DNA of 51,784 nt, taken from the NCBI RefSeq assembly GCF_003696265.1, contig NZ_RFFH01000027.1, forward strand, positions 1 to 51,784. The letters run 5' to 3'. Positions 25,973-34,924 of this stretch are shown in pieces. The first letter of the stretch is position 1; the number at the start of each line of letters is the position of its first letter. The notes under the pieces were generated by a model, which was given only the letters and a program-made list of their open reading frames with translations, ran no database searches and was not told where the DNA came from. A program made the position numbers and the translations under genes. The stretch is from Nocardia stercoris. GTDB lineage: Bacteria > Actinomycetota > Actinomycetes > Mycobacteriales > Mycobacteriaceae.

Positions 25973-26298
25973 GAAGACAGAACCTGCTTTCCGACGTCCA
26001 TTGGCACCCTTGATCCGCAGCCGCCCCGGTTGCGGAATCTTTCGATGCGCAACACTTTATGACGTCCATCACGCGAAATGCCAGTCGGTCCGGCAATTAC
26101 GTGTGTGACACGCGGGAATACCCATAGCCGTTCGGCTCGGCCCGAACGCCGCCACCAGCCGATGCACCGAATGTTCACTCGGACGAGATCTGTCCGTGAC
26201 CATCCGATCGGAACCACCGATCGGGGAATCCACCGGTGATCACCGGCGGATTCCCCGGATACCCACCCGGACGCACAGGCACCCGGATCAGTCAGCAA
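25973..26298. other. Intergenic region between two minus-strand genes
   Basis: About 325 bp. It should contain the promoter of the small secreted protein gene and holds the long palindrome at 26222-26257. No gene is visible. Confidence 0.6.
26222..26257. repeat. 36-bp near-perfect palindrome
   Basis: The outer arms CGGGGAATCC and GGATTCCCCG pair perfectly and the centre CCGGTGATCACCGG is itself a palindrome. Only one base pair (A26232/C26247) breaks the symmetry. It lies 42 bp past the SPFH gene stop (minus strand) and could terminate its transcript, or be an operator for the secreted-protein gene. Confidence 0.8.
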
Positions 26299-27114
26299 TT
26301 ATTCAGCTACAGACGTATCGGTGTTCGTCACCGGCGCGGATTCGCCGGTGTTCGGCGCCGCGCGATCCAGGAATCGCAACAGCTCCACCGGGAACGGCAA
26401 CACCAGCGTCGAATTCTTCTCCGCCGCCACTTCCACCACCGTCTGCAGCAACCGCAATTCCATGGCGGCGGGTGCGGCCGCCATCGTGGTGCCCGCCTCG
26501 GCCAGCATCTGCGAGGCCTGCAACTCGCCCTCCGCGGTGATGATCCGGGCGCGGCGTTCCCGCTCCGCCTCGGCCTGCCGCGACATCGACCGCTTCATCG
26601 ACTCCGGCAGCGCGACGTCCTTGATCTCCACCAGGTGGATGTGCACACCCCAGCCCATCGCGGGGCTGTCCATCATGGCGCTCAAACCGGCATTGAGTTC
26701 CTCACGGTTGGAAAGCAATTCGTCGAGATCGCTCTTTCCGATGATCGAGCGCAGCGAGGTCTGGCCCACCTGTGCGACCGCGAACAGATAGTCCTGGACA
26801 TCGACCACCGCTTTGACCGGATCGGTCACCTGGAAATACACGACGGCGTCGACGCGCACCGTCACGTTGTCGCGGGTGATGCCCTCCTGGGCGGGCACCG
26901 GCATGGTGACGATCCGCATCGGCACCTTCACCATCCGGTCCATGAACGGAATCAACAGCCGCAGACCGGGTTCGCGCACACCGCGCACCTTGCCGAACCG
27001 GAATACCAGGCCGCGCTCGAACTGCTCCACCACACGCACGGTGGTGGACAGCAGGAACAGCAGGATCACGACCACCGCCACGACGAAAAGAGCGGCAATT
27101 CCCGCCACACTCAT
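26299..27114 (-). CDS. SPFH/Band 7 (slipin/stomatin-like) membrane protein
   Basis: 271 residues; ATG 27114 is preceded by GGGGGAAA. One N-terminal membrane segment (residues 5-26) is followed by the SPFH domain: VEQFERGLVFRFGKVRGVREPGL, VPAQEGITRDNVTVRVDAVVYFQV and SIIGKSDLDELLSNREELN. A helical, charged region (MKRSMSRQAEAERERRARIITAEGELQAS) then drives oligomerisation. Such proteins form large membrane rings or microdomains and often regulate proteases. No NfeD partner gene is adjacent, as would be typical of slipin operons. Confidence 0.92.
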   Translation of the reverse strand: MSVAGIAALFVVAVVVILLFLLSTTVRVVEQFERGLVFRFGKVRGVREPGLRLLIPFMDRMVKVPMRIVTMPVPAQEGITRDNVTVRVDAVVYFQVTDPVKAVVDVQDYLFAVAQVGQTSLRSIIGKSDLDELLSNREELNAGLSAMMDSPAMGWGVHIHLVEIKDVALPESMKRSMSRQAEAERERRARIITAEGELQASQMLAEAGTTMAAAPAAMELRLLQTVVEVAAEKNSTLVLPFPVELLRFLDRAAPNTGESAPVTNTDTSVAE

Positions 27115-27283
27115 CGGATTTCCCCCATATCACTCGGCTCGGTCTCCATGGCCGGGCGCTGTCTCGATGATGCGCCTCCCCCGGCGGCCCGGCGAGAACA
27201 TTTACGCTCTGCATACGGGCACCGAAATATGCTGCCCGCCAGCGGTTCCGGCGATGTGCCAGGCACACGCGTAGGGTGGCGCC

Positions 27284-28138
27284 ATGATCGAGAACCAGGT
27301 CTGGCTCGTCACCGGCACCAGCAGCGGATTCGGCCGCGCCATCGCGAATGCCGTCCTCGCCGCCGGGGGCCGGGTGGTAGCCACCGCCCGCGACACCGCC
27401 GCCCTGAAAGACATCCACGAGCATGCCCCCGACCGGGTGCTGCCGCTGCGGGTGGACGTCACCGACCCCGCCACGATCACCGCCGCGGTCGACGTGGCCG
27501 TCGCACACTTCGGCCGGATCGACGTGCTGGTCAACAACGCCGGCTACGGATATCGCGGGGCGATCGAGGAAAGCTCGGACCGCGACCTGCGAGACCTGAT
27601 GGAGACCAACGTCTTCGGCCTGATCGCCGTCACGAAGGCGGTGCTGCCGGTGATGCGGGCCCAGGGCAGCGGGCACATCGTGCAGATGTCCTCGGTCGGC
27701 GGCGTGCGGGCCCGGCTCGGCGGCGCGCCCTACGCACTGACCAAGTTCGCGGTCGAGGGACTCTCCGAGGGCATGTCCTACGAGCTCGCGCCGTTCGGCA
27801 TCGGCGTCACCATCGTCGAACCCGGCCCGTTCCGCACCGATTTCGCGGGCCGGTCGGTCCGCTGGGCCGACCCGCTGCCGGCGTACGAACCGGTGATGGC
27901 CGCGGAACGCACGCGCTTCGAGGCCCAGAACGGCGCCCAGCCCGGCGATCCCGACCGCGCCGCCGCCGCCATCCTGCGCGCCGTCGCCATGGACCCGCCA
28001 CCGCTGCGCCTGCCGCTGGGCCCGGAGTCCTTCGCGGGAATCCGCGCGACGCTCACCGAACGGCTCGCGGAATTGGACGAGCTCGAATCCTGGGCTGCCG
28101 ACACCGGTTTCACACCGGCCGAGCCGGACGCAGACTGA
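27284..28138 (+). CDS. Short-chain dehydrogenase/reductase
   Basis: 284 residues. The NAD(P) motif is VTGTSSGFGRAIA (TGxxxGxG), NNAG is present in VLVNNAGYGYRG, and the catalytic Tyr-x3-Lys is in PYALTKFAVEG with the Ser in VQMSSVGG. VATARDT after beta-2 suggests NADP preference. The substrate is unknown. It lies between the SPFH gene and rnpB and shows no link to the steroid genes that begin at about 29.7 kb. Confidence 0.88.
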   Translation: MIENQVWLVTGTSSGFGRAIANAVLAAGGRVVATARDTAALKDIHEHAPDRVLPLRVDVTDPATITAAVDVAVAHFGRIDVLVNNAGYGYRGAIEESSDRDLRDLMETNVFGLIAVTKAVLPVMRAQGSGHIVQMSSVGGVRARLGGAPYALTKFAVEGLSEGMSYELAPFGIGVTIVEPGPFRTDFAGRSVRWADPLPAYEPVMAAERTRFEAQNGAQPGDPDRAAAAILRAVAMDPPPLRLPLGPESFAGIRATLTERLAELDELESWAADTGFTPAEPDAD

Positions 28139-28254
28139 CCGACGGCCCGGTCGAGGTTCGGCGCCGATGAACATCAGCAACCAGGCGTCCGCACGCTGAC
28201 AGCCCGTGCCGCATGCGGATACACCGCGCGGGCCGGGACCGTGGTGGATGAAGG

Positions 28255-28670
<416 letters not shown>

Positions 28671-28779
28671 ACTCCATTGTGCCGCGCCGCCCGGCGCACC
28701 GGCCGCCGACCCCCGGTTCACGGCGAAAACCGGCCGCCGACTCGGCATCCCGGGAAACGAGCAAGTACCGTAACCGGTC

Positions 28780-29667
28780 ATGGAGCGTGTGGAGGTGGGG
28801 TTTCCTTCGGGTGGCGAGCAATGTGCGGCCTGGCTGTATCTGCCGGACGGTCCGCCCAAGCCCCGCCCGCTGGTGATCATGGCGCACGGGCTGGGCGCGA
28901 ACCGGCAGATGGGGCTGGACCGCTACGCACGCCGGTTCGCCGCCGCCGGGATGGGCGCACTCGTCTTCGACTACCGGGGTTTCGGCGCCAGCGCGGGCAC
29001 GCCGCGCCAGGTGATCGACATCCGCAAGCAGCGCGACGACTGGCGGGCCGCCATCGCCTACGGCCGCACGCTCAAGGGCTTCGACTCGACCCGGATCGCG
29101 TTGTGGGGCACCTCGTTCGGCGGCGGCCACGTGCTGTCCATCGCGCACGAGGACGACTACCTGGGCGCGGTGGTGGCGCAGTGCCCGTTCACCAGCGGTC
29201 CCGCCTCGACCTGGGCCAAGGGCCCGGTCAGCATCGTCAAGACCGGCACGCTGGCCGCCACCGATCTGCTGGTGGGCACCGTCGTGCGGCGGCCGATCAA
29301 GGCCCGGCTGGCCGGCCGCCGGCACTCCTCGGCACTGATGAGCGCGAACGACGTGGTCGCCGGCTTCGGCCGGCTGGCCGAGGAGAGCGAGCTCTACCAG
29401 CCGAAAGTCGCCGCCCGCACCGGCCTGTCGATCATGTTCGACCGGCCGTGGCGGCGCACCAAGGGCATCAAGGTCCCGGTGTTCTACGCGGTCTGCGACC
29501 ACGACACGGTGGCGCCGGTGAAGCCGACCCTCAAGGCCGCCGACCGCACCAAGCACGCCATCGTGAAGCGTTACCCGGTGGGCCATTTCGACATCTACGT
29601 CGACGACGCCTTCGAACAAGCCGTCGCCGACCAGACCGACTTCCTGGTCTCGGTCCTGCGCCCGTAA
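28780..29667 (+). CDS. Alpha/beta hydrolase (serine aminopeptidase S33-like)
   Basis: 295 residues. The oxyanion region is IMAHGLGANRQM, with FDYRGFGASAGTPRQV and the nucleophile Ser in ALWGTSFGGGHVL. The acid is probably in VCDHDTVAP and the His in YPVGHFDIY. The class includes esterases, thioesterases and lipases; no substrate can be read from sequence. It is the last plus-strand gene before the steroid island, with no operator motif of the island in front of it. Confidence 0.87.
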   Translation: MERVEVGFPSGGEQCAAWLYLPDGPPKPRPLVIMAHGLGANRQMGLDRYARRFAAAGMGALVFDYRGFGASAGTPRQVIDIRKQRDDWRAAIAYGRTLKGFDSTRIALWGTSFGGGHVLSIAHEDDYLGAVVAQCPFTSGPASTWAKGPVSIVKTGTLAATDLLVGTVVRRPIKARLAGRRHSSALMSANDVVAGFGRLAEESELYQPKVAARTGLSIMFDRPWRRTKGIKVPVFYAVCDHDTVAPVKPTLKAADRTKHAIVKRYPVGHFDIYVDDAFEQAVADQTDFLVSVLRP

Positions 29668-29707
29668 CCGCGCCGGGATCCACCGGCGCTCCGGCCGCCG
29701 TACCCGC

Positions 29708-30322
29708 TCAGGGCTGGGCGAACGTAGCCCAGGCGCGGATCACGACCGCGCCGTCGCGGTCGGTACCCACGAGCGTGACGTCGACCCGAGGCTCCCGGTC
29801 GCGCACGTACTGCTGCACGATGTGTCCCGAGCAGTGCGCGATCTCGCCCGCCGCGACCGACCGGGTGCGGAAGCGGCGCACGTTCCCGGCGCCGAGCCAG
29901 TCGGTCGCGTACGCCGCCAGCCGGGCCGCTGCGGGGGCTGAATCGACTTCGCCCACAGTCGAATCCGTGGGAGCACTGGCCCACGACTCCGCGATCAGCC
30001 GCCCGGTCCGGTCGTAGTACCGGGTCACGGATTCCGACCTCGCGACCCCGTCGGCGGTCTCGACCGTGCGCTCGGCGCCGTCGACGACGGTCAACCGGTC
30101 ACCCGCGCGCGGCGGCGGGGTGAAGAAGCAGTGGTCGGTCTCCAGGCTCCCGGCCGGCATTCGCTCGGCGGACAGGAACGTCGGCGGCACAACCGGATTC
30201 GCGGCATCGAAGTACTCCGCGGCGTCCGCGCCGGCGGCCGCGGCGAACGCGCGGATGGCGTCGGCGCGCAGTTCCAGGTCGACCGGCGCGGCGATCCGGC
30301 CCGATTCGGCAACGTGCGGCAC
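29708..30322 (-). CDS. MaoC/FAS1-dehydratase-like double-hotdog protein
   Basis: 204 residues from GTG 30322 with AAAGGAAG upstream; no ATG fits. Residues 1-120 resemble the MaoC N-terminal (FAS1-type) hotdog: IRAFAAAAGADAAEYFDAANPVVPPTFLSAERM, then FFTPPPRAGDRLTVVDGAERTVETADG. Residues 125-204 look like a second hotdog half (HIVQQYVRDREPRVDVTLVGTDRDGAVVIRAWATF). The classic catalytic D-x4-H of MaoC hydratases is not evident. It is divergent from kshA and shares the operator pair at 30391-30447, so it likely belongs to the steroid regulon. Its substrate, possibly an enoyl-CoA or a steroid-derived thioester, is unknown. Confidence 0.7.
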   Translation of the reverse strand: MPHVAESGRIAAPVDLELRADAIRAFAAAAGADAAEYFDAANPVVPPTFLSAERMPAGSLETDHCFFTPPPRAGDRLTVVDGAERTVETADGVARSESVTRYYDRTGRLIAESWASAPTDSTVGEVDSAPAAARLAAYATDWLGAGNVRRFRTRSVAAGEIAHCSGHIVQQYVRDREPRVDVTLVGTDRDGAVVIRAWATFAQP

Positions 30323-30390
30323 GTCCCACTTCCTTTCGTCGTCCCCGTCCCCGCACGGTAGAGCCGGCGCCGGCCGGGCCGCCGGGGTTC

Positions 30391-30447
30391 TTCCCGCTGA
30401 CCGGGAGCACCATGGCCGCCCGCAGAAACCTGTCCACTGACCGGGAT
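30391..30447. promoter_or_regulatory. Paired operator sites in the MaoC-like/kshA divergent promoter
   Basis: Two 17-bp sites, TTCCCGCTGACCGGGAG (30391-30407) and TGTCCACTGACCGGGAT (30431-30447), are offset by exactly 40 bp. They lie 69 bp from the MaoC-like start and 78 bp from the kshA start. They match the palindrome CTCCCGGTNACCGGGAG found at the other promoters of the steroid island. Confidence 0.65.
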
Positions 30448-30524
30448 GTGACCGCTGCCACCCTCCGCCCGCGGGTCCAGGATCGGCGCAGCTCAACTGC
30501 AATCCGCTGGAACATGGAGGTTCG

Positions 30525-31700
30525 ATGCCGGATCAGACGGCGAACAGCCGCACTCAACCCGCCGAGGCCGAATATCGGCAGATCGAGGCCGCCGCGGCGC
30601 CCACCCGCTTCGCGCGGGGCTGGCACTGCCTCGGGCTGATCTCGACCTTCAGCGACGGTCAGCCGCACGAGGTCAAGGCCTTCGGGACCACGTTGGTCGT
30701 GTTCCGGTCCGAGACCGACGGCAAGCTGAACGTGCTGGACGGCTTCTGCCGCCACATGGGCGGCAACCTGGCCCAAGGCACCGTCAAGGGCGACTCGATC
30801 GCGTGCCCGTTCCACGACTGGCGGTGGGGCGGCAACGGCAAGTGCACGGGAATCCCGTACGCGCGCCGGGTGCCGCCGGTGGCCAAGACCCGGTCGTGGC
30901 CGACCCTCGAACGCAACGGCCAGCTCTACGTGTGGAACGACCCGCAGGGCAGCAAGCCCACCGACGAGGTGACCATCCCGGTTATCGAGGAATACGGCTC
31001 CGACGAGTGGACCGACTGGACCTGGAACTCGATTCTGATCGAAGGCTCACACTGTCGTGAGATCGTCGACAATGTCGTCGACATGGCGCATTTCTTCTAC
31101 GTGCACTACTCGTTCCCGCGCTACTTCAAGAACGTTTTCCAGGGCCACGTCGCCACCCAGTACATGCGGTCCACCCCGCGTCAGGACGTCATCAGCGGCG
31201 CCAACTACAACGACCCGGACTCCGCCTTGCGTTCGGACGCTTCGTATTTCGGCCCGTCGTACATGATCGACCGGCTGTGGAGCGACGCACAGGGCATGAC
31301 GATCGAGACCGTGCTGATCAACTGCCACTACCCGGTCACCGAGAACTCGTTCGTGCTCCAGTACGGCGTGATGGTAAAGAAGCCGACCGGCATGTCCGAC
31401 GAGGACGCGACGGCGATGGCCGCGGGGTTCGCCCAGGGCGTCGAGGTCGGGTTCGAGCAGGACGTGAAGATCTGGCAGAACAAGGCCCCGATCGACAATC
31501 CGCTGCTGTCGGAGGAAGACGGGCCGGTCTACCAGCTGCGCCGCTGGTACAAGCAGTTCTACGTCGACATCGAAGACGTCACCGAGGACATGACCGCCCG
31601 CTTCGAGTTCGAGATCGACACCGAGCGCGCAGTCACCAGCTGGGAGGCCGAGGTCGCCGACAACGTCGCGCGCGGCGCCGTCCTCGACACCACCGTCTGA
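30525..31700 (+). CDS. kshA: 3-ketosteroid 9alpha-hydroxylase, Rieske oxygenase subunit KshA
   Basis: 391 residues; ATG 30525 has GGAGG upstream. The Rieske cluster ligands are Cys75, His77, Cys94 and His97 (CRHMGG...CPFHDWRWGG). The mononuclear iron ligands are His189 and His194 in DMAHFFYVHYSFP and an Asp in GFEQDVKIW. The sequence follows M. tuberculosis KshA throughout (RGWHCLGL, DEWTDWTWNSILIEGS, NPLLSEEDGPVYQLRRWY). It hydroxylates C9 of 3-ketosteroids; with a Delta1 double bond ring B then opens. The electron donor should be KshB, encoded at 49644. It is the first gene of a kshA-hsaA-hsaC operon. Confidence 0.95.
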   Translation: MPDQTANSRTQPAEAEYRQIEAAAAPTRFARGWHCLGLISTFSDGQPHEVKAFGTTLVVFRSETDGKLNVLDGFCRHMGGNLAQGTVKGDSIACPFHDWRWGGNGKCTGIPYARRVPPVAKTRSWPTLERNGQLYVWNDPQGSKPTDEVTIPVIEEYGSDEWTDWTWNSILIEGSHCREIVDNVVDMAHFFYVHYSFPRYFKNVFQGHVATQYMRSTPRQDVISGANYNDPDSALRSDASYFGPSYMIDRLWSDAQGMTIETVLINCHYPVTENSFVLQYGVMVKKPTGMSDEDATAMAAGFAQGVEVGFEQDVKIWQNKAPIDNPLLSEEDGPVYQLRRWYKQFYVDIEDVTEDMTARFEFEIDTERAVTSWEAEVADNVARGAVLDTTV

Positions 31701-31728
31701 TCTACGCATCGAGGGAGAAAGCACGACC

Positions 31729-32910
31729 ATGAGCAAAGTTCTCGACAATATCGCGGCGATCGCCGATCAACTGCGCGCGCAGGGTGAGGAGGCCGAACAG
31801 CTCGGCAAGCTCCCCGACGCCACCGCGGCGCTGATGAAGGAGGCGGGCTCGATCCGCCTGCTGCAGCCCAAGAAGTACGGCGGGTTCGAGGCGCACCCGC
31901 GCGAATTCGCCGAAACCGTCATGGCTACAGCGGCTCTCGACGGTGCCGCCGGATGGGTCACCGGCATCGTCGGGGTGCACCCGTGGCAGCTCGCCTTCGC
32001 CGACCCGAAGGTGCAGGAGGAGGTGTGGGGTTCCGACCACGACACCTGGATGGCCTCGCCGTACGCGCCGACCGGTGTCGCGGTTCCCGTCGACGGCGGC
32101 TATATCTTCAACGGCCGCTGGCAGTTCAGCTCCGGCACCGACCACTGCGACTGGATCTTCCTGGGCGCGTTGCTCGGTGACGCGAACGGCGCTCCCGTCA
32201 TGCCGCCGACCATGCTGCACATGATCCTGCCGCGCAAGGACTACGAGATCGTCGAGGACTCGTGGAACGTGGTGGGCCTGTCGGGCACCGGGTCCAAGGA
32301 CATCATCGTCAAGGACGCGTTCGTGCCCGACTACCGGGTCATGAACGGCGACCACGTGATCGACGGCACCGCGCAGCGTGAGTACGGCGTGACCGAGACC
32401 CTGTACAAGATGCCGTGGTCGACGATGTTCCCGCTGGGCATCAGCTCGGCCGTGGTCGGTATCGCCGAGGGCGCGCTGGCCGCGCACCTGGACTACCAGC
32501 GCGACCGGGTGGGCGCCCAGGGCACCGCGATCAAGGACGACCCGTACGTGCTGTTCTCCGTCGGCGAGGCCGCGGCCGACATCAACGCCGCCCGTCAGGA
32601 ACTGCTGGCCAACGCCGACCGCATGTGGGACCTGGTCGACGCGGGCAAGGAGGTCAGCTTCGCCGACCGGGCCGCCGGCCGGCGCACCCAGGTCCGCGCG
32701 GCCTGGCGCGCGGTGCAGGCCGTGGACCAGATCTTCGCCCGCTCGGGCGGCAACGCGCTGCGCAAAGACAAGCCGCTGCAGCGCTTCTGGCGCGACGCCC
32801 ACGCCGGTCTCGCCCACGCCATCCACGTGCCGAGCACCGTCTATCACGCCTCGTCGCTGAGCTCGCTGGGCATCGAGCCCCCGGTGGGCCCGCTGCGGGC
32901 CATGATCTGA
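31729..32910 (+). CDS. hsaA: 3-HSA hydroxylase, oxygenase component HsaA
   Basis: 393 residues, an acyl-CoA-dehydrogenase-fold flavin-dependent monooxygenase. It adds a hydroxyl at C4 of 3-hydroxy-9,10-secoandrostatriene-9,17-dione, giving the catechol 3,4-DHSA, using reduced flavin from HsaB. Family blocks are LQPKKYGGFEAHPREF, GWVTGIVGVHPWQLA, GRWQFSSGTDHCDWIFLGA, GLSGTGSKDI and RSGGNALRKDKPLQRFWRDAHAGLAHA. The gene starts 28 bp after kshA with GAGGGAGAAA upstream. Its reductase hsaB lies separately at 38107. Confidence 0.94.
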   Translation: MSKVLDNIAAIADQLRAQGEEAEQLGKLPDATAALMKEAGSIRLLQPKKYGGFEAHPREFAETVMATAALDGAAGWVTGIVGVHPWQLAFADPKVQEEVWGSDHDTWMASPYAPTGVAVPVDGGYIFNGRWQFSSGTDHCDWIFLGALLGDANGAPVMPPTMLHMILPRKDYEIVEDSWNVVGLSGTGSKDIIVKDAFVPDYRVMNGDHVIDGTAQREYGVTETLYKMPWSTMFPLGISSAVVGIAEGALAAHLDYQRDRVGAQGTAIKDDPYVLFSVGEAAADINAARQELLANADRMWDLVDAGKEVSFADRAAGRRTQVRAAWRAVQAVDQIFARSGGNALRKDKPLQRFWRDAHAGLAHAIHVPSTVYHASSLSSLGIEPPVGPLRAMI

Positions 32911-32936
32911 TCGAAAATCGAAGAAGGACAACGGAA

Positions 32937-33842
32937 ATGACTGACATCAAGGGCCTCGGCTACGTCACGATCCAGACCGCCGATCTGGACCGCTGGCGCA
33001 AGTTCGCCTTCGAGGTGCTGGGTTTCGCGCAGGGCAGCGGCCCGGACGAGAATGCGCTGTACCTGCGGATGGACGAGCGCGCGGCACGAATCACGGTGGT
33101 ACCGGGCGAGACCGACGGCATCGTGACCATCGGCTGGGAGGTGCGTGACCACGCCGCGCTGGTCCGGGTGCGGGAGGCCGTCGAGGCCGCCGGGATCGCG
33201 GTGAAGCCGCTGTCGCTGGAGGAGGCGGACGCCCGCCGGGTCGAGGAGGTCATCACCTTCGAAGACCCGACCGGTGCCACGCTCGAGGTGTTCCACGGCG
33301 CGGTGCTCGACCACAGTCCGGTGGTGACGCCGTTCGGCGCGAAGTTCGTCACCGGCGACCAGGGCATGGGCCACGTGGTGCTGCCCACGATGGACCCGAA
33401 CGGCACGTTCGCCTTCTATACCGACGTGCTCGGCTTCCTGCCGCGTGGCGCGTTCCGGATCCCGGCGCCGCCGGAGTTCGGCCCGATGCGGGTGCGGTTC
33501 ATGGGTGTGAACGAGCGGCACCACAGCTTGGCGCTGTGCCCGGCGCCGCACGGCGGCGCGCCGGGTCTGGTGCACATCATGGTGGAGGTCGACACCCTCG
33601 ACGCCGTGGGCCAGGCGCTGGACCGCGTGACCAAGGACGGGTTCTCGGTGTCGTCGACGCTGGGCCGGCACACCAACGACAAGATGGTGTCGTTCTACGT
33701 GCGGGCGCCCGGCGGCTGGGACATCGAGTTCGGCACCGAGGGCATGCGGGTCGACGAGCGGTTCTACACCGCGGAGGAGATCACCGCGGACAGCTACTGG
33801 GGTCACGACTGGTCCGGTAGCGAGCCCCTGGCGGCCATGTAA
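32937..33842 (+). CDS. hsaC: 3,4-DHSA extradiol dioxygenase HsaC
   Basis: 301 residues with two vicinal-oxygen-chelate halves, as in type I extradiol dioxygenases. Iron ligands are His146 (GMGHVVLP), His213 (GLVHIMVEV) and Glu264 (WDIEFG); the neighbouring His195/His196 fit the catalytic acid-base position. It cleaves the catechol ring A of 3,4-DHSA by meta-cleavage. It is third in the kshA-hsaA-hsaC operon (26-bp gap, AGAAGGA ribosome binding site), and two hairpins terminate the unit. Confidence 0.95.
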   Translation: MTDIKGLGYVTIQTADLDRWRKFAFEVLGFAQGSGPDENALYLRMDERAARITVVPGETDGIVTIGWEVRDHAALVRVREAVEAAGIAVKPLSLEEADARRVEEVITFEDPTGATLEVFHGAVLDHSPVVTPFGAKFVTGDQGMGHVVLPTMDPNGTFAFYTDVLGFLPRGAFRIPAPPEFGPMRVRFMGVNERHHSLALCPAPHGGAPGLVHIMVEVDTLDAVGQALDRVTKDGFSVSSTLGRHTNDKMVSFYVRAPGGWDIEFGTEGMRVDERFYTAEEITADSYWGHDWSGSEPLAAM

Positions 33843-33910
33843 TTCACCCCCGTGGGGTGAAAACACCCCCTGAGCGGCCCCGGCCCGAGCTTCGGCTCGG
33901 TCCGGGGCCG
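33843..33910 (+). terminator. Double hairpin terminator of the kshA-hsaA-hsaC operon
   Basis: First hairpin: TTCACCCC (33843-33850) with GGGGTGAA (33854-33861), loop CGT, starting right after the stop codon. Second hairpin: CGGCCCCGG (33875-33883) with CCGGGGCCG (33902-33910) plus the inner stem GAGC/TTCG/GCTC, followed by TTCGTTG. Confidence 0.85.
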
Positions 33911-33970
33911 TTCGTTGTCCAGGCCACTTTCGAGATTTCATGTGACAGCCCACACAAGGGATGGTATGAA

Positions 33971-33984
33971 TAGGCATATGCCTA
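33971..33984. promoter_or_regulatory. Perfect 14-bp palindrome upstream of the IclR-type gene
   Basis: TAGGCATATGCCTA lies 43 bp before the start codon of the regulator gene, near an AT-rich promoter-like stretch. IclR-family proteins commonly bind palindromes at their own promoter, so autoregulation is plausible. The sequence is unlike the CCCGGT-type operator of the steroid promoters. Confidence 0.5.
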
Positions 33985-34027
33985 ATCGAAACATGGGCAT
34001 TCTCTCGTAGATCCGAACGGAGCCCTC

Positions 34028-34885
34028 ATGATCATCGAGGCCGAGGCCACCACCCCCAGCGCGATCCTGGACCGCGCATCGCTGCTGCTCGACGCGTTCG
34101 ACGGACCGGGCCGGCTCAATCTCGCCCAGATCGTCCGGCGCACCGGCCTACCCCGATCGTCGGCCCACCGGATGCTGGAACGCCTGGTCCAGCTGCGCTG
34201 GCTGCGCCGCGAAGGCCGCGACTACCAGCTCGGCATCCGGCTCGTGGAACTCGGCTCGCTGGCCGTCCACCAGGACCGGTTGCACCGCGCCGCCAAGCCG
34301 TTCCTGCACGAACTGCACCGCGTCACCGGTCTCGTCGTGCACCTCGCCGTGCTCGACGGCCCCGACGTCGTGTTCCTGGACAAGATCGGTGGCGACCTGT
34401 CCACCGCCATCCCCTCCCGGGTCGGCGGCCGCCGCCCGGCGCACTGCACCGCCGCCGGCAAGGCGATCCTGGCCTCCGCCGACCCGCGCCGGCTCGACGA
34501 CATCGTCACCGGCCCCGCGAACGCGCAGACCCGGTACTCCATCACCAGCCGCGCCCAGCTCAACGCCCAGTTGGAGAAGGTCCGCACGCACGGCATCGCC
34601 GTCGAGCGCGAGGAGTCCACACCCGGCGTCGGCTGTCTGGCCGCACCGATCGGCGACCTCGGCGAGGCCGCCGTCGCCGCGGTGTCGGTATGCGGCCCGG
34701 TGGACCGGATGCAGTTCGACCACCGCCTGGCCGCGCCCGTGCGCACCACCGCGCTCAACATCTGGCGCCAGGTCGACGACGGCCGCGTCCGGGTGCATCC
34801 CACGCTGCAGCACGCCCGCCCGCTCGGCCACGGCCCCGCCACTCGGCCGCAGCCCGACTCGCGCACGCCCCGCTACGCGTCGTGA
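34028..34885 (+). CDS. IclR-family transcriptional regulator
   Basis: 285 residues. The N-terminal winged helix-turn-helix (residues about 25-65) reads LNLAQIVRRTGLPRSSAHRMLERLVQLRWLRREG; the C-terminal effector domain has VVHLAVLDGPDVVFLDKIGG, GRRPAHCTAAGKAILA and REESTPGVGCLAAPI. The last 25 residues are Pro/Arg-rich and unconserved. IclR proteins often control catabolic operons and sense a pathway intermediate. It sits inside the steroid island and is a candidate for the protein that binds the recurring operators. It is not KstR or KstR2, which are TetR-family. Confidence 0.92.
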   Translation: MIIEAEATTPSAILDRASLLLDAFDGPGRLNLAQIVRRTGLPRSSAHRMLERLVQLRWLRREGRDYQLGIRLVELGSLAVHQDRLHRAAKPFLHELHRVTGLVVHLAVLDGPDVVFLDKIGGDLSTAIPSRVGGRRPAHCTAAGKAILASADPRRLDDIVTGPANAQTRYSITSRAQLNAQLEKVRTHGIAVEREESTPGVGCLAAPIGDLGEAAVAAVSVCGPVDRMQFDHRLAAPVRTTALNIWRQVDDGRVRVHPTLQHARPLGHGPATRPQPDSRTPRYAS

Positions 34886-34887
34886 GC

Positions 34888-34919
34888 GTCGTCGCCCGGT
34901 CCCCGCACCGGGCGACGAC
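34888..34919. terminator. Bidirectional hairpin between convergent genes
   Basis: A perfect 13-bp stem, GTCGTCGCCCGGT with ACCGGGCGACGAC, and a 6-base loop, between the IclR-type gene and the convergent dimeric-barrel gene. Confidence 0.78.
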
Positions 34920-34924
34920 CGGCC

